Shown: positions 49,650-57,925 of the stretch, piece by piece
Position numbering within the stretch: position 1 is the first letter of the stretch
Layout of the letters: each line of letters opens with the position of its first letter
From: Bradyrhizobium symbiodeficiens
Lineage (GTDB): Bacteria > Pseudomonadota > Alphaproteobacteria > Rhizobiales > Xanthobacteraceae
DNA length: 64,000 nucleotides
NCBI RefSeq assembly: GCF_002266465.3
Contig: NZ_CP029427.2
Location: 682,001-746,000, forward strand
Direction: 5' to 3'
Made by a program: the position numbers and the translations under genes
Notes under the pieces: generated by a model
What the model was told of the DNA's origin: nothing
Databases searched by the model: none
Seen by the model: the letters and a program-made list of their open reading frames with translations, nothing else

Positions 49650-51677
49650 TCAGAACTCGCCGTGCAGACGCCCCGAAAACACCGACACCGGTCCGCGGTC
49701 GGCGTTGTAGGCGGGGTTGACGATGAGCTGGTAGTCGGCGGTGAAGGTCAGCGCCTTGTTCAGCGCATAGGCGTAGTAGGTCTCCAGCACGCGCTCGCGG
49801 CGGTAGTTGAGCTGGCCGTCGCCGATCAGCGGACCGAGTCCGCCGGCTGCAATGAAGTCGCGATGGTCCTGCGACAGCGCGTTGATGGCGCCGGCGATGG
49901 CGACGACGTCGTCGGGCCGACCCCATTTCGCTCCCTTGACGGAGACGCCGCCGGACAGACTGCGATCGATGTCGGTGAACGCCATGATCTCGGTTCGGCC
50001 GTTGTTCCAGCTCCAGCGGCCGAACACGCCGATATCGTCGGTGATGGCCTGTTCGAGGTTGAGGGCGTAGCCGTATTTGATCCGGCCGCGACGGGTCTGG
50101 CTGATGTCGACGCCGAAGGCGGGATTGTCCAGCGTCTCGCGATAGCTGCCGGAGAACGCACTGTTGACGAACCCGAGCGTGCGCAGCTTGCCGGGCTGAC
50201 CGAACAGCGAATAGCGCAGCTCAAGCTCTGCGACATATTCGCCGCGGCGGCCGATATTCATGTCGAAATTGCTCGAGTTGGATACGGCGTCCATCAGGAA
50301 GTAGCCGCCGCGTATCGCCCATTGCTTCTGGTTCAACTCGGCTGTGGCCCCGTAACCGAGGCCGAGCTTGTCGGCGGCATAGTCGAAGGCGCCGGACGCC
50401 CAGATCGACCAGTTCATGAAATCCTTGCGCGGATCGTGCGCATAGGAATTGCCGTCGAACACGTCGACCACGGAGAATTTGCCGACCTGCAAGGTCAGGC
50501 GCGAGACGTCAACCTTGCTCGCGAGCTGAAGCTGGCCGCTGGCAAGCTCTTCCTGCTCGCCGCCGAAGCCGAAGGTGTGGCGTACGAACAGCCGGGAGGC
50601 ATTGAAATGCGGATAGGGGAAGCCGGACTTCTGCGCTTCGCCGTTGGGAAAGCCTGCAGCGCCCGTCGTGTTGTTGAAGCCGAAACCCTGCAACAGCTCG
50701 GGATTGAAATAGACCTCGCCGCCGTCCCAAAGCCGCGCGTTGAGATAGAGCGAATTGCTCCAGGTCTGCTGGAAATCCGGCGACGGGAGCAGGCTGTTCG
50801 GTCCGGTATAGGGCGCGCGGAACGCGGGGTAGCCCTGCCCCAGCACGGTCGACTGGCCGTGGATCTCCCAGCGGCTCGACTCGGTGTCCGTGACGTCGGA
50901 CCTCGGATTGTAAGTCGGCACGCCCGGCCAATCGATCTTGCGATTGAGGCCGATCCGCAAGCTGTGAAAGTCCATCGACGACGAATATTGCCCGCCGGAG
51001 GGAAAGGTGACGCTGGCGTTCTCGAACCTGCTGTAGAGATATTCGAGCCGTGTGGTCCAATGCGGCGCGAAGGCGTATTCGACGCCGCCGCCGGCGGTCC
51101 AGCCGAACCGCGTGTGCAGCACCCTTTCTTCAGCGCCACCCGTCGGCGTCGACAGAAAGCGCTCGCCCGTGAAGGCCGCGCCGCCTGTGGCATAGAGCAG
51201 CCAGTTGCCGGTGGCGTAACCGAGCCGCGCGCGCAGGCTCGCGACATAGTCCCAGCGTTCCTCCGCGCCCGACAGCGCGGTCGCCGCCGACGACACGACG
51301 TGGTTGGAAGGCATATAGTTCGGAAACGAGATGTCGCCTTCGACGCCGAGCAGCAGGCCCGAATTGAGACGCCAATTGTAGCCGGCCTGGACGCCGCCAG
51401 TCGCGCCGGTGAAGACGTTGTTGTCGGTTGCGAGCGTGGGATCGGCCAACGTCGCCGACGAGGTGCCGCGGGTGACGCCGACATGCCCGCCGATATAGAG
51501 GCCGGTCCAGTCATAGACCGCCTTCAGCGCCGGCGCCTTCAGCGGCAGATCAGCCGCGCGGCCTGCGGCGGGAAAAGCCAGCACGCCCGAGGCAATCGCC
51601 GCGGCCGTCCGCAAGTACTGGTAACGGTGACCTCTCAACGTCAAAACGCACGCCCCCAAAACACGAATGTATCCCAT
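49650..51677 (-). CDS. Outer-membrane protein: small beta-barrel fused to OprB-type porin
   Basis: 675 residues. Signal peptide (LRTAAAIASGVLAFPAAGRAA, about 23-43); residues about 45-250 are a Rop/Omp25-like 8-strand barrel (WTGLYIGGHVGVTRGTS, GVQAGYNWRLNSGLLLGVEGDI, RLGYATGNWLLYATGGAAF, GGGVEYAFAPHWTTRLEYLY); from about 270 an OprB carbohydrate-selective porin (WEIHGQSTVLGQGYPAFRAPYTG, LWDGGEVYFNPELLQGFGF, LTLQVGKFSVVDVFDGN). It ends in RLHGEF with the C-terminal Phe needed for barrel assembly. The first barrel may plug, extend or sit beside the second. Architecture is inferred from sequence; a start further downstream is possible. Confidence 0.85.
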   Translation of the reverse strand: MGYIRVLGACVLTLRGHRYQYLRTAAAIASGVLAFPAAGRAADLPLKAPALKAVYDWTGLYIGGHVGVTRGTSSATLADPTLATDNNVFTGATGGVQAGYNWRLNSGLLLGVEGDISFPNYMPSNHVVSSAATALSGAEERWDYVASLRARLGYATGNWLLYATGGAAFTGERFLSTPTGGAEERVLHTRFGWTAGGGVEYAFAPHWTTRLEYLYSRFENASVTFPSGGQYSSSMDFHSLRIGLNRKIDWPGVPTYNPRSDVTDTESSRWEIHGQSTVLGQGYPAFRAPYTGPNSLLPSPDFQQTWSNSLYLNARLWDGGEVYFNPELLQGFGFNNTTGAAGFPNGEAQKSGFPYPHFNASRLFVRHTFGFGGEQEELASGQLQLASKVDVSRLTLQVGKFSVVDVFDGNSYAHDPRKDFMNWSIWASGAFDYAADKLGLGYGATAELNQKQWAIRGGYFLMDAVSNSSNFDMNIGRRGEYVAELELRYSLFGQPGKLRTLGFVNSAFSGSYRETLDNPAFGVDISQTRRGRIKYGYALNLEQAITDDIGVFGRWSWNNGRTEIMAFTDIDRSLSGGVSVKGAKWGRPDDVVAIAGAINALSQDHRDFIAAGGLGPLIGDGQLNYRRERVLETYYAYALNKALTFTADYQLIVNPAYNADRGPVSVFSGRLHGEF

Positions 51678-51802
51678 CCGCCGCGATATCCCTGCCGATT
51701 CGCGGTGGTCCTGTCATCAGGTCTTGGTGGCTCGCGTCATCAATCGAGATGATCCCGATTCGACGCGATTTCGTCCCAAGTTCCTAAGCCCGCTGCGGAG
51801 TT

Positions 51803-51823
51803 TATTGCGACTAATTCGCAATA
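51803..51823. promoter_or_regulatory. Perfect palindrome upstream of porin gene
   Basis: TATTGCGA-CTAAT-TCGCAATA: two perfect 8-base arms with a 5-base centre, 126 bases before the porin ATG, in locally AT-rich DNA. Size and symmetry suit a dimeric repressor site. I cannot name the protein. Confidence 0.55.
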
Positions 51824-51905
51824 GCAACTGGTGCACTTTGCGACACAGGATGGTTCGCACCTCTGTGTGACGGGACGGCAACAAATTCCCGCGGCCCAAA
51901 GGAAT

Positions 51906-51937
51906 GACCCCGCCCGGGGGGACAGCCGGGCGGGGTC
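51906..51937 (-). terminator. GC-rich terminator of small secreted protein gene
   Basis: GACCCCGCCCGG (51906-51917) and CCGGGCGGGGTC (51926-51937), 12 perfect pairs around an 8-base loop. On the minus strand it is followed by ATTCCTTT, and it lies 77 bases after the gene ending at 52014. Confidence 0.65.
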
Positions 51938-52013
51938 GGGGGCACGACACGGGGTGGATGAGGCGCCCGTGTCGGACGCAGGATCCACGTAAGATCGGCC
52001 TCAGGTACTCAGA

Positions 52014-52277
52014 TCAGTAGCAGGTACGAACGCGGCCAATGTACTGGCCGAAAGCGTTGTACTGGGCGACCCAGCCGCAGCGGTGATAGCCGTGGTAATA
52101 GGGATCGTTGTTGGCGGCGATCGCGGAGCCGACGACGGCGGCGGTGGCGATGCCGGCACCGACACCCCAGACCCAACCGGGCGGCTTGGCTTCGGCCGAG
52201 GAGGTGGTGGACACGATGCTGCCGGTGACGGCGAGGGTCGCGAGCGCGAGAGCGGCAATCTTGGTCTTGATCGACAT
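52014..52277 (-). CDS. Small secreted hypothetical protein
   Basis: 87 residues: signal peptide (TKIAALALATLAVTGSIVST...AEA), then a short mature part with a hydrophobic Gly/Ala stretch (GWVWGVGAGIATAAVVGSAIAAN) and a Tyr/His-rich end (DPYYHGYHRCGWVAQYNAFGQYIGRVRTCY) with two Cys. Similar small exported proteins are common in Bradyrhizobium; function unknown. GGAG six bases upstream fixes ATG 52277 over the in-frame ATG at 52289. Confidence 0.72.
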   Translation of the reverse strand: MSIKTKIAALALATLAVTGSIVSTTSSAEAKPPGWVWGVGAGIATAAVVGSAIAANNDPYYHGYHRCGWVAQYNAFGQYIGRVRTCY

Positions 52278-52416
52278 GTGAAACTCCATCCGGGTTGAGG
52301 CGGTCCGTTGTGGCCCGCGTGCCCAGTTTGACGGAGGCTCCCCGCGTCCGGTTCGAATGCGGCAAATCCGCTCCCGGAGCGAGGAGTTTTCGAAAGTGAT
52401 TCCAATAGGATATGGG

Positions 52417-53223
52417 CTAACCGAGAGGTCCCTTGGCGAGCCTGTTCACGTCGAAGTTATCGACTTCGCCGAGGAGCTCGCAAAAAGCATGGGCGCCCTG
52501 ATCGATGAGCTGCTCGCCCTTCGCCGCCACGGCCAATGTCGCATTGCCGACGGCGCCGTTGGGGTTGAGATCCTGCGCCTGCCAGGCAAACGGCGCGGGC
52601 CGTTGCGTCGACAGCCAGCGATATTGCCGTTCCAGCGCGACGCTGCTCGCGGGAAAATCCGCGATCGCATCCTTGCGCACCTGCTCGGGATAACGCGCCA
52701 GCATGATCGAGGTCTCCACCGCGCCGCCATGAATGCCGTGGCGCACTTCGTCGGCCGGGAACAGTTTGTCGGCGCCTGACAGTCGCGACCACGACGTCGT
52801 CACCACGAACAGTTTTTGATGCGCGCGCAGATCCTGCGCGATCAGCATCATGGCCGCGCTGTTGCCACCATGGCTGGTGATGATGACGAGCTTCTTCACG
52901 CCGCGACGCGCGACCTCCTCGCCGATCCCGGTCCATCGCTTCAGGGCGGTTTCAGTCGCCAGAGTCTGCGTGCCCGGATAGTCGATATGCTCGGTGGAAA
53001 TGCCGACCGGTTCAACGGGGAGGAAACTGGCCGGAACACTCCGAGGCAACAGCTCGCGGACACGTGCGAGATAGGCGTCCGCGATCAGCACATCGGTCTC
53101 AAACGGCAGATGCGGGCCGTGCTGCTCGGTTGCCGCCAGCGGCAGCACCGCGATCCAGCGCGACGTGTCCGCGGGGGGCACATCGGCCCAGCGGATTTCG
53201 GTCCAGTCGCGGGATGGCATCAT
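52417..53223 (-). CDS. Creatininase-family amidohydrolase
   Basis: 268 residues. Metal ligands in the family's order: PLAATEQHGPHLPFETDVLIA (Glu, His, Asp; about residues 31-51), VIITSHGGNSAAMMLIA (His) and RHGIHGGAVETSIML (Glu). This family includes creatininase, the FAPy deformylase ArfB and mycofactocin peptidase MftE, all cleaving amide or formyl bonds with a binuclear metal centre. Divergent from an NMT1-type ABC transporter operon, so it may hydrolyse an imported amide; the substrate cannot be read. ATG 53223 is used; ATG 53220 and GTG 53262 are alternatives. Confidence 0.85.
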   Translation of the reverse strand: MMPSRDWTEIRWADVPPADTSRWIAVLPLAATEQHGPHLPFETDVLIADAYLARVRELLPRSVPASFLPVEPVGISTEHIDYPGTQTLATETALKRWTGIGEEVARRGVKKLVIITSHGGNSAAMMLIAQDLRAHQKLFVVTTSWSRLSGADKLFPADEVRHGIHGGAVETSIMLARYPEQVRKDAIADFPASSVALERQYRWLSTQRPAPFAWQAQDLNPNGAVGNATLAVAAKGEQLIDQGAHAFCELLGEVDNFDVNRLAKGPLG

Positions 53224-53275
53224 TGAGTATTCTTTGGAGGTTTCATTGCCCGAATTTGTCACGTAATTTGGGGTG

Positions 53276-53312
53276 TCAGGGGATGCGGGCCCGGCCGGCT
53301 CGCGTCCCCTGA
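53276..53312. promoter_or_regulatory. Long inverted repeat in divergent control region
   Basis: TCAGGGGATGCG (53276-53287) and CGCGTCCCCTGA (53301-53312) are reverse complements at 11 of 12 positions; the exception would be a G-U pair in RNA. Spacer 13 bases. It sits between the creatininase and ABC-transporter genes. Confidence 0.5.
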
Positions 53313-53387
53313 TGCCATGCGGTTTTATCGCGTTGCGCTCACATGAGCCAGACGCGATTGGCCGGAAGCGATCGACGGAGTGCCATT

Positions 53388-54410
53388 ATGACCCCCTTCC
53401 ATCTGCGGCGAGCGCTCATTGCAGGCTTGATGGCGGCTTTCGTCTGCAGCGTCGAGGCGCATGCCGAGACGCTGGACAAAGTGACCTTCGGCACCAATTG
53501 GGTCGCCGAGGCCGAGCATGGCGGCTTCTTCCAGGCGGTTGCCGACGGCACCTACAAGAAATACGGCCTCGACGTCACCATCGTCCCCGGCGGCCCCAAC
53601 GAGAACAACCGGATGCTGCTGATTGCCGGCAAGATCGATTTCTTCATGGCCGCGAACACGCTGATGTCGTTCGACGCGGTTGCCAACAACGTTCCCGTCG
53701 TGACCATCGCCGCGATCTTCCAGAAGGATCCGCAGGTGATGCTGACGCAGCCGGATGCCAAGGTCGGCAAGATCGAGGATCTCAAACCGCTGACGCTGTT
53801 CGTTTCCAAGGAGGGCATGGGCAGCTATTTCCAGTGGCTGAAGTCCGAATACGGCTTCAACGAGAAGAACGTCCGCCCCTATAATTTCAATCCGCAACCC
53901 TTCATCGCCAACCCCAAGAGCGCGATGCAGGGCTATGTCACCTCCGAGCCCTTCGCGGTCGAGAAGGCCGCCGGCTTCAAGCCGAACGTGCTGTTGCTCG
54001 CCGATTACGGCTTCAACACCTATTCGACCCTGATCGAGACGCGCCGCGAATTGGTCGGGAAGAAGCCTGACCTCGTCCAGCGTTTCGTCGATGCCTCCAT
54101 GATCGGCTGGTACAACTACATCTACCGCGACAATTCCGCCGGCAACGCCATGATCAAGCAGCTCAATCCGGAAATGACCGACGATCTGCTGGCCTATTCC
54201 GTCGCCAAGATGAAGGAGCATGGCATCGTCGATTCCGGCGACTCCCTGAAGAACGGCATCGGCGCGATGAGCGACGAGCGCTACGCCTCCTTCTTCAACA
54301 AGATGGTCAAGGCCGGCGTCGTGAAGGCCGATCTCGACTTCCGCAAATCCTACACGTTGCGCTTCGTCAACAAGGGCGTCGGCGTCGAGCTGCGCCCGAA
54401 CAAGCCGTAG
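53388..54410 (+). CDS. NMT1/NitT-TauT-type ABC substrate-binding protein
   Basis: 340 residues, signal peptide (RRALIAGLMAAFVCSVEAHA, cleavage near 26). DKVTFGTNWVAEAEHGGFFQAVADGTYKKYGLDVTIVPGGPNENN is the NMT1-type N-domain; GKIDFFMAANTLMSFDAVANNVPVVTIAAIFQKDPQVMLTQP and MQGYVTSEPFAVEKAAGFKPNVLLLADYGFN follow. Starts the coupled unit binding protein, ATPase, permease, dehydrogenase, Inh-like protein. GGAG lies nine bases before ATG 53388. Ligand unknown; relatives bind pyrimidine precursors or organic acids. Confidence 0.88.
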   Translation: MTPFHLRRALIAGLMAAFVCSVEAHAETLDKVTFGTNWVAEAEHGGFFQAVADGTYKKYGLDVTIVPGGPNENNRMLLIAGKIDFFMAANTLMSFDAVANNVPVVTIAAIFQKDPQVMLTQPDAKVGKIEDLKPLTLFVSKEGMGSYFQWLKSEYGFNEKNVRPYNFNPQPFIANPKSAMQGYVTSEPFAVEKAAGFKPNVLLLADYGFNTYSTLIETRRELVGKKPDLVQRFVDASMIGWYNYIYRDNSAGNAMIKQLNPEMTDDLLAYSVAKMKEHGIVDSGDSLKNGIGAMSDERYASFFNKMVKAGVVKADLDFRKSYTLRFVNKGVGVELRPNKP

Positions 54411-54420
54411 CGCAAGGTCG

Positions 54421-55236
54421 ATGTCATCAGGCAAAACCTCGCCCGCGGCCGACGTCGGCCTGACGCATCTCGCCGTCAGCCTGCGCGGCGTGACGAAGAT
54501 TTATGACAACGGCGTCATGGCGCTCGGGCCGTTCGACCTCACTGTCCGCAAGGGCGAGTTCATCTCGCTGCTGGGCCCGTCCGGTTGCGGCAAGTCGACG
54601 GTGTTGCGGTTGATCGCGGAACTCAGCGCGCCGTCCTCAGGCATCGTGCGGGTGGCCCATCGCGAGGGCGTGGTGCAGCCAGGTCACGGGATCGGCTTCG
54701 TGTTTCAGGAGCCGACCCTGATGCCCTGGACCAGCGTGCGCGAGAATGTGCGGCTGCCGCTGAGGCTCGCCGGCGTGCCGAAGGCGGAGGCGTGCGGGCA
54801 TGCCGACGTGGCGCTGGCCAGCGTCGGCCTTGCCGATTTCGCCGATGCCTTTCCGCGGGAGCTCTCCGGCGGCATGAAGATGCGGGTGTCGCTGGCGCGC
54901 GCGCTGGTCACCGAGCCGGATATCCTTTTGATGGACGAGCCGTTCGCCGCGCTCGACGAGATCACGCGCTTCCGCCTCAACAACGATCTGCTCGCGCTGT
55001 GGCGCAGCCTCGGCAAGACCGTGATCTTCGTGACCCATTCGGTGTTCGAATCCGTCTACCTGTCGCAGCGCGTGGTGGTGATGACGGCGCGGCCCGGCCG
55101 CATCCAGGCCGACATCCGCATCGAGACGGTCGAGCCGCGCGGCGAGGCGTTTCGCACTTCCGCGGCCTATTCCGATTACTGCCGGAAGGTATCGGCCGCG
55201 CTGGCGCCATCCTATTCGGGGCAGTCGACGCTATGA
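54421..55236 (+). CDS. NitT/TauT-type ABC transporter ATP-binding protein
   Basis: 271 residues. Walker A GPSGCGKSTVLRLIAE (about residues 52-67), Q-loop FVFQEPTLMPWTSV, signature LSGGMKMRVSLARALV, Walker B ILLMDEPFAALDEITR and FVTHSVFESVYLSQRVVVM with the switch His. The TGA overlaps the permease ATG (ATGA). Confidence 0.93.
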   Translation: MSSGKTSPAADVGLTHLAVSLRGVTKIYDNGVMALGPFDLTVRKGEFISLLGPSGCGKSTVLRLIAELSAPSSGIVRVAHREGVVQPGHGIGFVFQEPTLMPWTSVRENVRLPLRLAGVPKAEACGHADVALASVGLADFADAFPRELSGGMKMRVSLARALVTEPDILLMDEPFAALDEITRFRLNNDLLALWRSLGKTVIFVTHSVFESVYLSQRVVVMTARPGRIQADIRIETVEPRGEAFRTSAAYSDYCRKVSAALAPSYSGQSTL

Positions 55237-56051
55237 ACGCGCAGGCTCCCGTCACCGCGAAACCGCGATCTGCCCAAGCCGCGATGCGCTTCGTGCTTCC
55301 CGTCATCGTGTTCGCGGCCGGCATTCTCGCCTGGGAACTCCTGGTCCGCATCAAGGGCATCCCGCCTTACGTGCTGCCGGCGCCCTCCGTCATCGTCCTG
55401 ACGCTGATCAAGGATTGGGCGGTGCTGTCACAATCGCTCGCCACCACGCTTCTGACCACGCTCGAAGGTTTTGCCGCGGCCAGCATCGGCGGCATTGCGC
55501 TGGCGCTGCTGTTCAACCAGTCGAAATGGGTGGAATATTCGCTATTCCCCTATGCCATCGTCCTCCAGGTGACCCCTGTGATCGCGATCGCGCCGCTGCT
55601 GCTGATCTATCTGGAGCAGCAGACCGCGGTGGTGGCTTGTGCCTTCATCGTCGCCTTCTTCCCGGTGCTGTCCAACACCACGCTCGGACTGAATTCGGTC
55701 GATCGCAACCTCGCCGGCCTGTTCCAGCTCTATGGCGCCTCAAAGCCGCAGACGCTGCGCTTTCTCAAGCTGCCCGCGGCGTTGCCCTATATCCTCGGCG
55801 GCCTGCGCATCGCCGGCGGCCTGTCGCTGATCGGCGCGGTCGTGGCCGAGATCGCGGCCGGAACGGCCGGCGCCGGCTCCGGGCTTGCCTACAGGATCGC
55901 CGAGTCCGGCTATCGATTGAACATACCCCGCATGTTCGCAGCGCTGCTTTTGTTGTCGCTGGCCGGGATTGTCATCTATGGGGTGCTGGCGGTAGTTTCC
56001 CACCTCGTTTTACGGCGCTGGCACGAAAGCGCGCTTGGAAAGGAAAACTGA
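55233..56051 (+). CDS. NitT/TauT-type ABC transporter permease
   Basis: 272 residues, about six membrane helices. NLAGLFQLYGASKPQTLRFLKLPAALPYILGGLRIAGGLSLIGAVVAEIAAGTAG (about residues 165-219) is the EAA loop and following helix. It overlaps the ATPase stop (ATGA) at its start and the dehydrogenase ATG (TGATG) at its end, so translation is coupled on both sides. Confidence 0.92.
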   Translation: MNAQAPVTAKPRSAQAAMRFVLPVIVFAAGILAWELLVRIKGIPPYVLPAPSVIVLTLIKDWAVLSQSLATTLLTTLEGFAAASIGGIALALLFNQSKWVEYSLFPYAIVLQVTPVIAIAPLLLIYLEQQTAVVACAFIVAFFPVLSNTTLGLNSVDRNLAGLFQLYGASKPQTLRFLKLPAALPYILGGLRIAGGLSLIGAVVAEIAAGTAGAGSGLAYRIAESGYRLNIPRMFAALLLLSLAGIVIYGVLAVVSHLVLRRWHESALGKEN

Positions 56052-57040
56052 TGGCTGCCGGTTCGATTTCGTCCGAGAAGATCGACCTTCTGATCTATGG
56101 GCCCGTGCGGCCCATCCTCGAGAACGGATTTTCCGATCCTTTTGTCGTGCATAAGGCCGAGACGCATGGCGACCTCGAACGGTTGACGCCGGAAATTCGC
56201 GAGAAGATCCGCGGCGTGGCGGTGACCTATCACACCGTCCGCGCCGACAAGGGTTCGCTGTCGAAGCTGCCCAAGATCGAGATGGTGGCGAGCTTCGGCG
56301 TCGGTTACGACCACGTCGATGCGAAATACGCGGCCGAGCACAACATCATCGTCACCAACACGCCCGACGTGCTGACCGAGGAGGTCGCCGACGTCGCGAT
56401 GGGCCTGCTGATCTCCACCTTGCGCGAATTCATCAAGGCCGACCGCTACGTGCGCTCCGGCCTCTGGCAGACCCAGAACTATCCGCTCAGCGTCGGCTCG
56501 CTGCGCGACCGCAAGGTCGGCATCGTCGGCATGGGCCGGATCGGCCAGGCCATCGCGCGCCGGCTCGACGCCTCGCTGGTGCCGGTGGTCTACCACTCGC
56601 GCAATCCGTCCAAGGACGTCTCCTACAAGCATTATCCTGATCTGATCGAGATGGCGAAGGCGGTGGATACGCTGATGGTAATCGTGCCCGGCGGCGCGGC
56701 GACGAACAAGATGATCAATGCCGAGGTGCTGAAGGCGCTCGGCCCGCGCGGCGTGCTGATCAACGTCGCGCGCGGCTCCGTGGTCGACGAGCCGGCGCTG
56801 GTGCAGGCGCTGAAGTCCGGCACCATCCTCGCCGCCGGCCTCGACGTGTTCGCGGCCGAGCCGACCGTGCCGGACGAGCTCAAGGCGATGCAGAACGTGG
56901 TGCTGCTGCCGCATATCGGCTCGGCCTCGGTGGTGACGCGCAACGCCATGGACCAACTCGTGGTCGACAACCTCAAATCATGGTTCTCAGGCAAGGCGCC
57001 GCTGACACCGGTTGCCGAAACGCCGTTCAAGGGGCGCTGA
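56051..57040 (+). CDS. D-2-hydroxyacid dehydrogenase family protein
   Basis: 329 residues. NAD(P)-binding GIVGMGRIGQAIARRLDA (about residues 156-173), catalytic Arg in NVARGSVVDEPALVQAL, Glu in DVFAAEPTVPDELKAM and His in LLPHIGSASVVTRNAMDQLV. Reduces a 2-oxo acid such as glyoxylate or hydroxypyruvate, or oxidises the 2-hydroxy acid. The TGATG overlaps on both sides place it inside the ABC transporter unit, so a 2-hydroxy or 2-oxo acid is a likely product or ligand of the imported compound. Confidence 0.9.
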   Translation: MAAGSISSEKIDLLIYGPVRPILENGFSDPFVVHKAETHGDLERLTPEIREKIRGVAVTYHTVRADKGSLSKLPKIEMVASFGVGYDHVDAKYAAEHNIIVTNTPDVLTEEVADVAMGLLISTLREFIKADRYVRSGLWQTQNYPLSVGSLRDRKVGIVGMGRIGQAIARRLDASLVPVVYHSRNPSKDVSYKHYPDLIEMAKAVDTLMVIVPGGAATNKMINAEVLKALGPRGVLINVARGSVVDEPALVQALKSGTILAAGLDVFAAEPTVPDELKAMQNVVLLPHIGSASVVTRNAMDQLVVDNLKSWFSGKAPLTPVAETPFKGR

Positions 57041-57762
57041 TGATCGCACTTCGGGTCGTCGTATTCGCCGTCGCGGCCCACTTGGCCGCGATCGGCGCCA
57101 CCGCGGCCTCCTTGGCCGTGATCGGCATTGCGCATGCGCAGGATGCGACGACCCTGAAGAAGGAGATGCTCGGGCAGTGGGAGCTCTCGACCACCGAACG
57201 CAGCAAGACCTGCGTCGTCACGATCAAGGGCGATCCGGTCGCGCAAGGATTCAAGCTCGAACTCGAGCCGGCCTGCAAGACCGCGCTGCCCTTCACCAAG
57301 GATATCGTGGCCTGGAGCGTCAAGGGCCTCGACATCGTTCGCTTGCAGGATGCGACCGGTGAAGCCGTGATCGACTTCACCGAGGTCGAGGCCGGCATCT
57401 TCGAAGGCCTGCGCCAGGGCGAGGGCGTCTACATCCTGCAGGATCTCGCCGCCGCGCGCTCGATGGCCAAATCGATGGACCAGATGATCGGCGATTGGGC
57501 CATGGTGCGGGGCAACGGCCAGCCGGTCTGCGGGCTGACGCTGACCAACACGGAAGCGAGCCCCGACAATTTCCAGGTCTTCCTCAAGCCGAAATGCGAC
57601 GCGGCCGTCGCGCAGTTCAACCCGACGCAATGGCGGCTGGAGCGCGGCCAGATCATCCTGATGTCGAAATCGGGCGACGTCTGGCAGTTCGAGGCCGACG
57701 ACAACGCGCAGTGGCGGCGTGTCCCCGATACCGCCGATCCCCTGATCATGCTGCGTCAGTAG
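57040..57762 (+). CDS. Secreted protein with two AprI/Inh-like domains
   Basis: 240 residues: signal peptide (LRVVVFAVAAHLAAIGATAASLAVIGIAHA, about 3-33) and two similar beta-barrel domains of about 90 residues. Domain 1: GQWELSTTERSKTCVVTI...LEPACKTALPF...WSVKGLDIVRLQDATGEAV. Domain 2: GDWAMVRGNGQPVCGLTL...LKPKCDAAVAQFNPTQWRLERGQIILMSKSGDVWQFEA. Each has the Trp and two-Cys pattern of AprI/Inh metalloprotease inhibitors. ATG 57040 overlaps the dehydrogenase TGA (TGATG). No serralysin-type protease gene is near, so inhibition may not be its role. Confidence 0.82.
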   Translation: MIALRVVVFAVAAHLAAIGATAASLAVIGIAHAQDATTLKKEMLGQWELSTTERSKTCVVTIKGDPVAQGFKLELEPACKTALPFTKDIVAWSVKGLDIVRLQDATGEAVIDFTEVEAGIFEGLRQGEGVYILQDLAAARSMAKSMDQMIGDWAMVRGNGQPVCGLTLTNTEASPDNFQVFLKPKCDAAVAQFNPTQWRLERGQIILMSKSGDVWQFEADDNAQWRRVPDTADPLIMLRQ

Positions 57763-57925
57763 GCGGCGCCGATACCGCCGAGGGCGTGCAACGCTGGGTC
57801 GAGTCCGCACAGGACAAAATCGGATAGGCCAGGATTCGCTGATTTCGGAGCTTTTGCCAGTTTCGAACTTTTCTTGCGTGTCGAGTGACCAAGACAGGAC
57901 GGCTCAAACTCGATCGGGCTTTGAC

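Larger units (their letters stand above)
51678..52013. other. 336-base gap with palindrome and terminator
   Basis: Between the porin start and the end of the small secreted protein gene, both on the minus strand. It holds a perfect 8-base-arm palindrome at 51803-51823 and a strong hairpin at 51906-51937 (listed separately). I see no coding potential. Confidence 0.6.

Noticed and set aside
49662-51752. A 696-codon open frame antisense to the porin gene
   Set aside because: The minus strand shows a signal peptide, barrel motifs and a terminal Phe; the plus frame is a shadow.
57040-57762. Inhibitor of a neighbouring secreted metalloprotease
   Set aside because: No serralysin-type protease or type I secretion gene is present in the window, so the family name was kept without the function.
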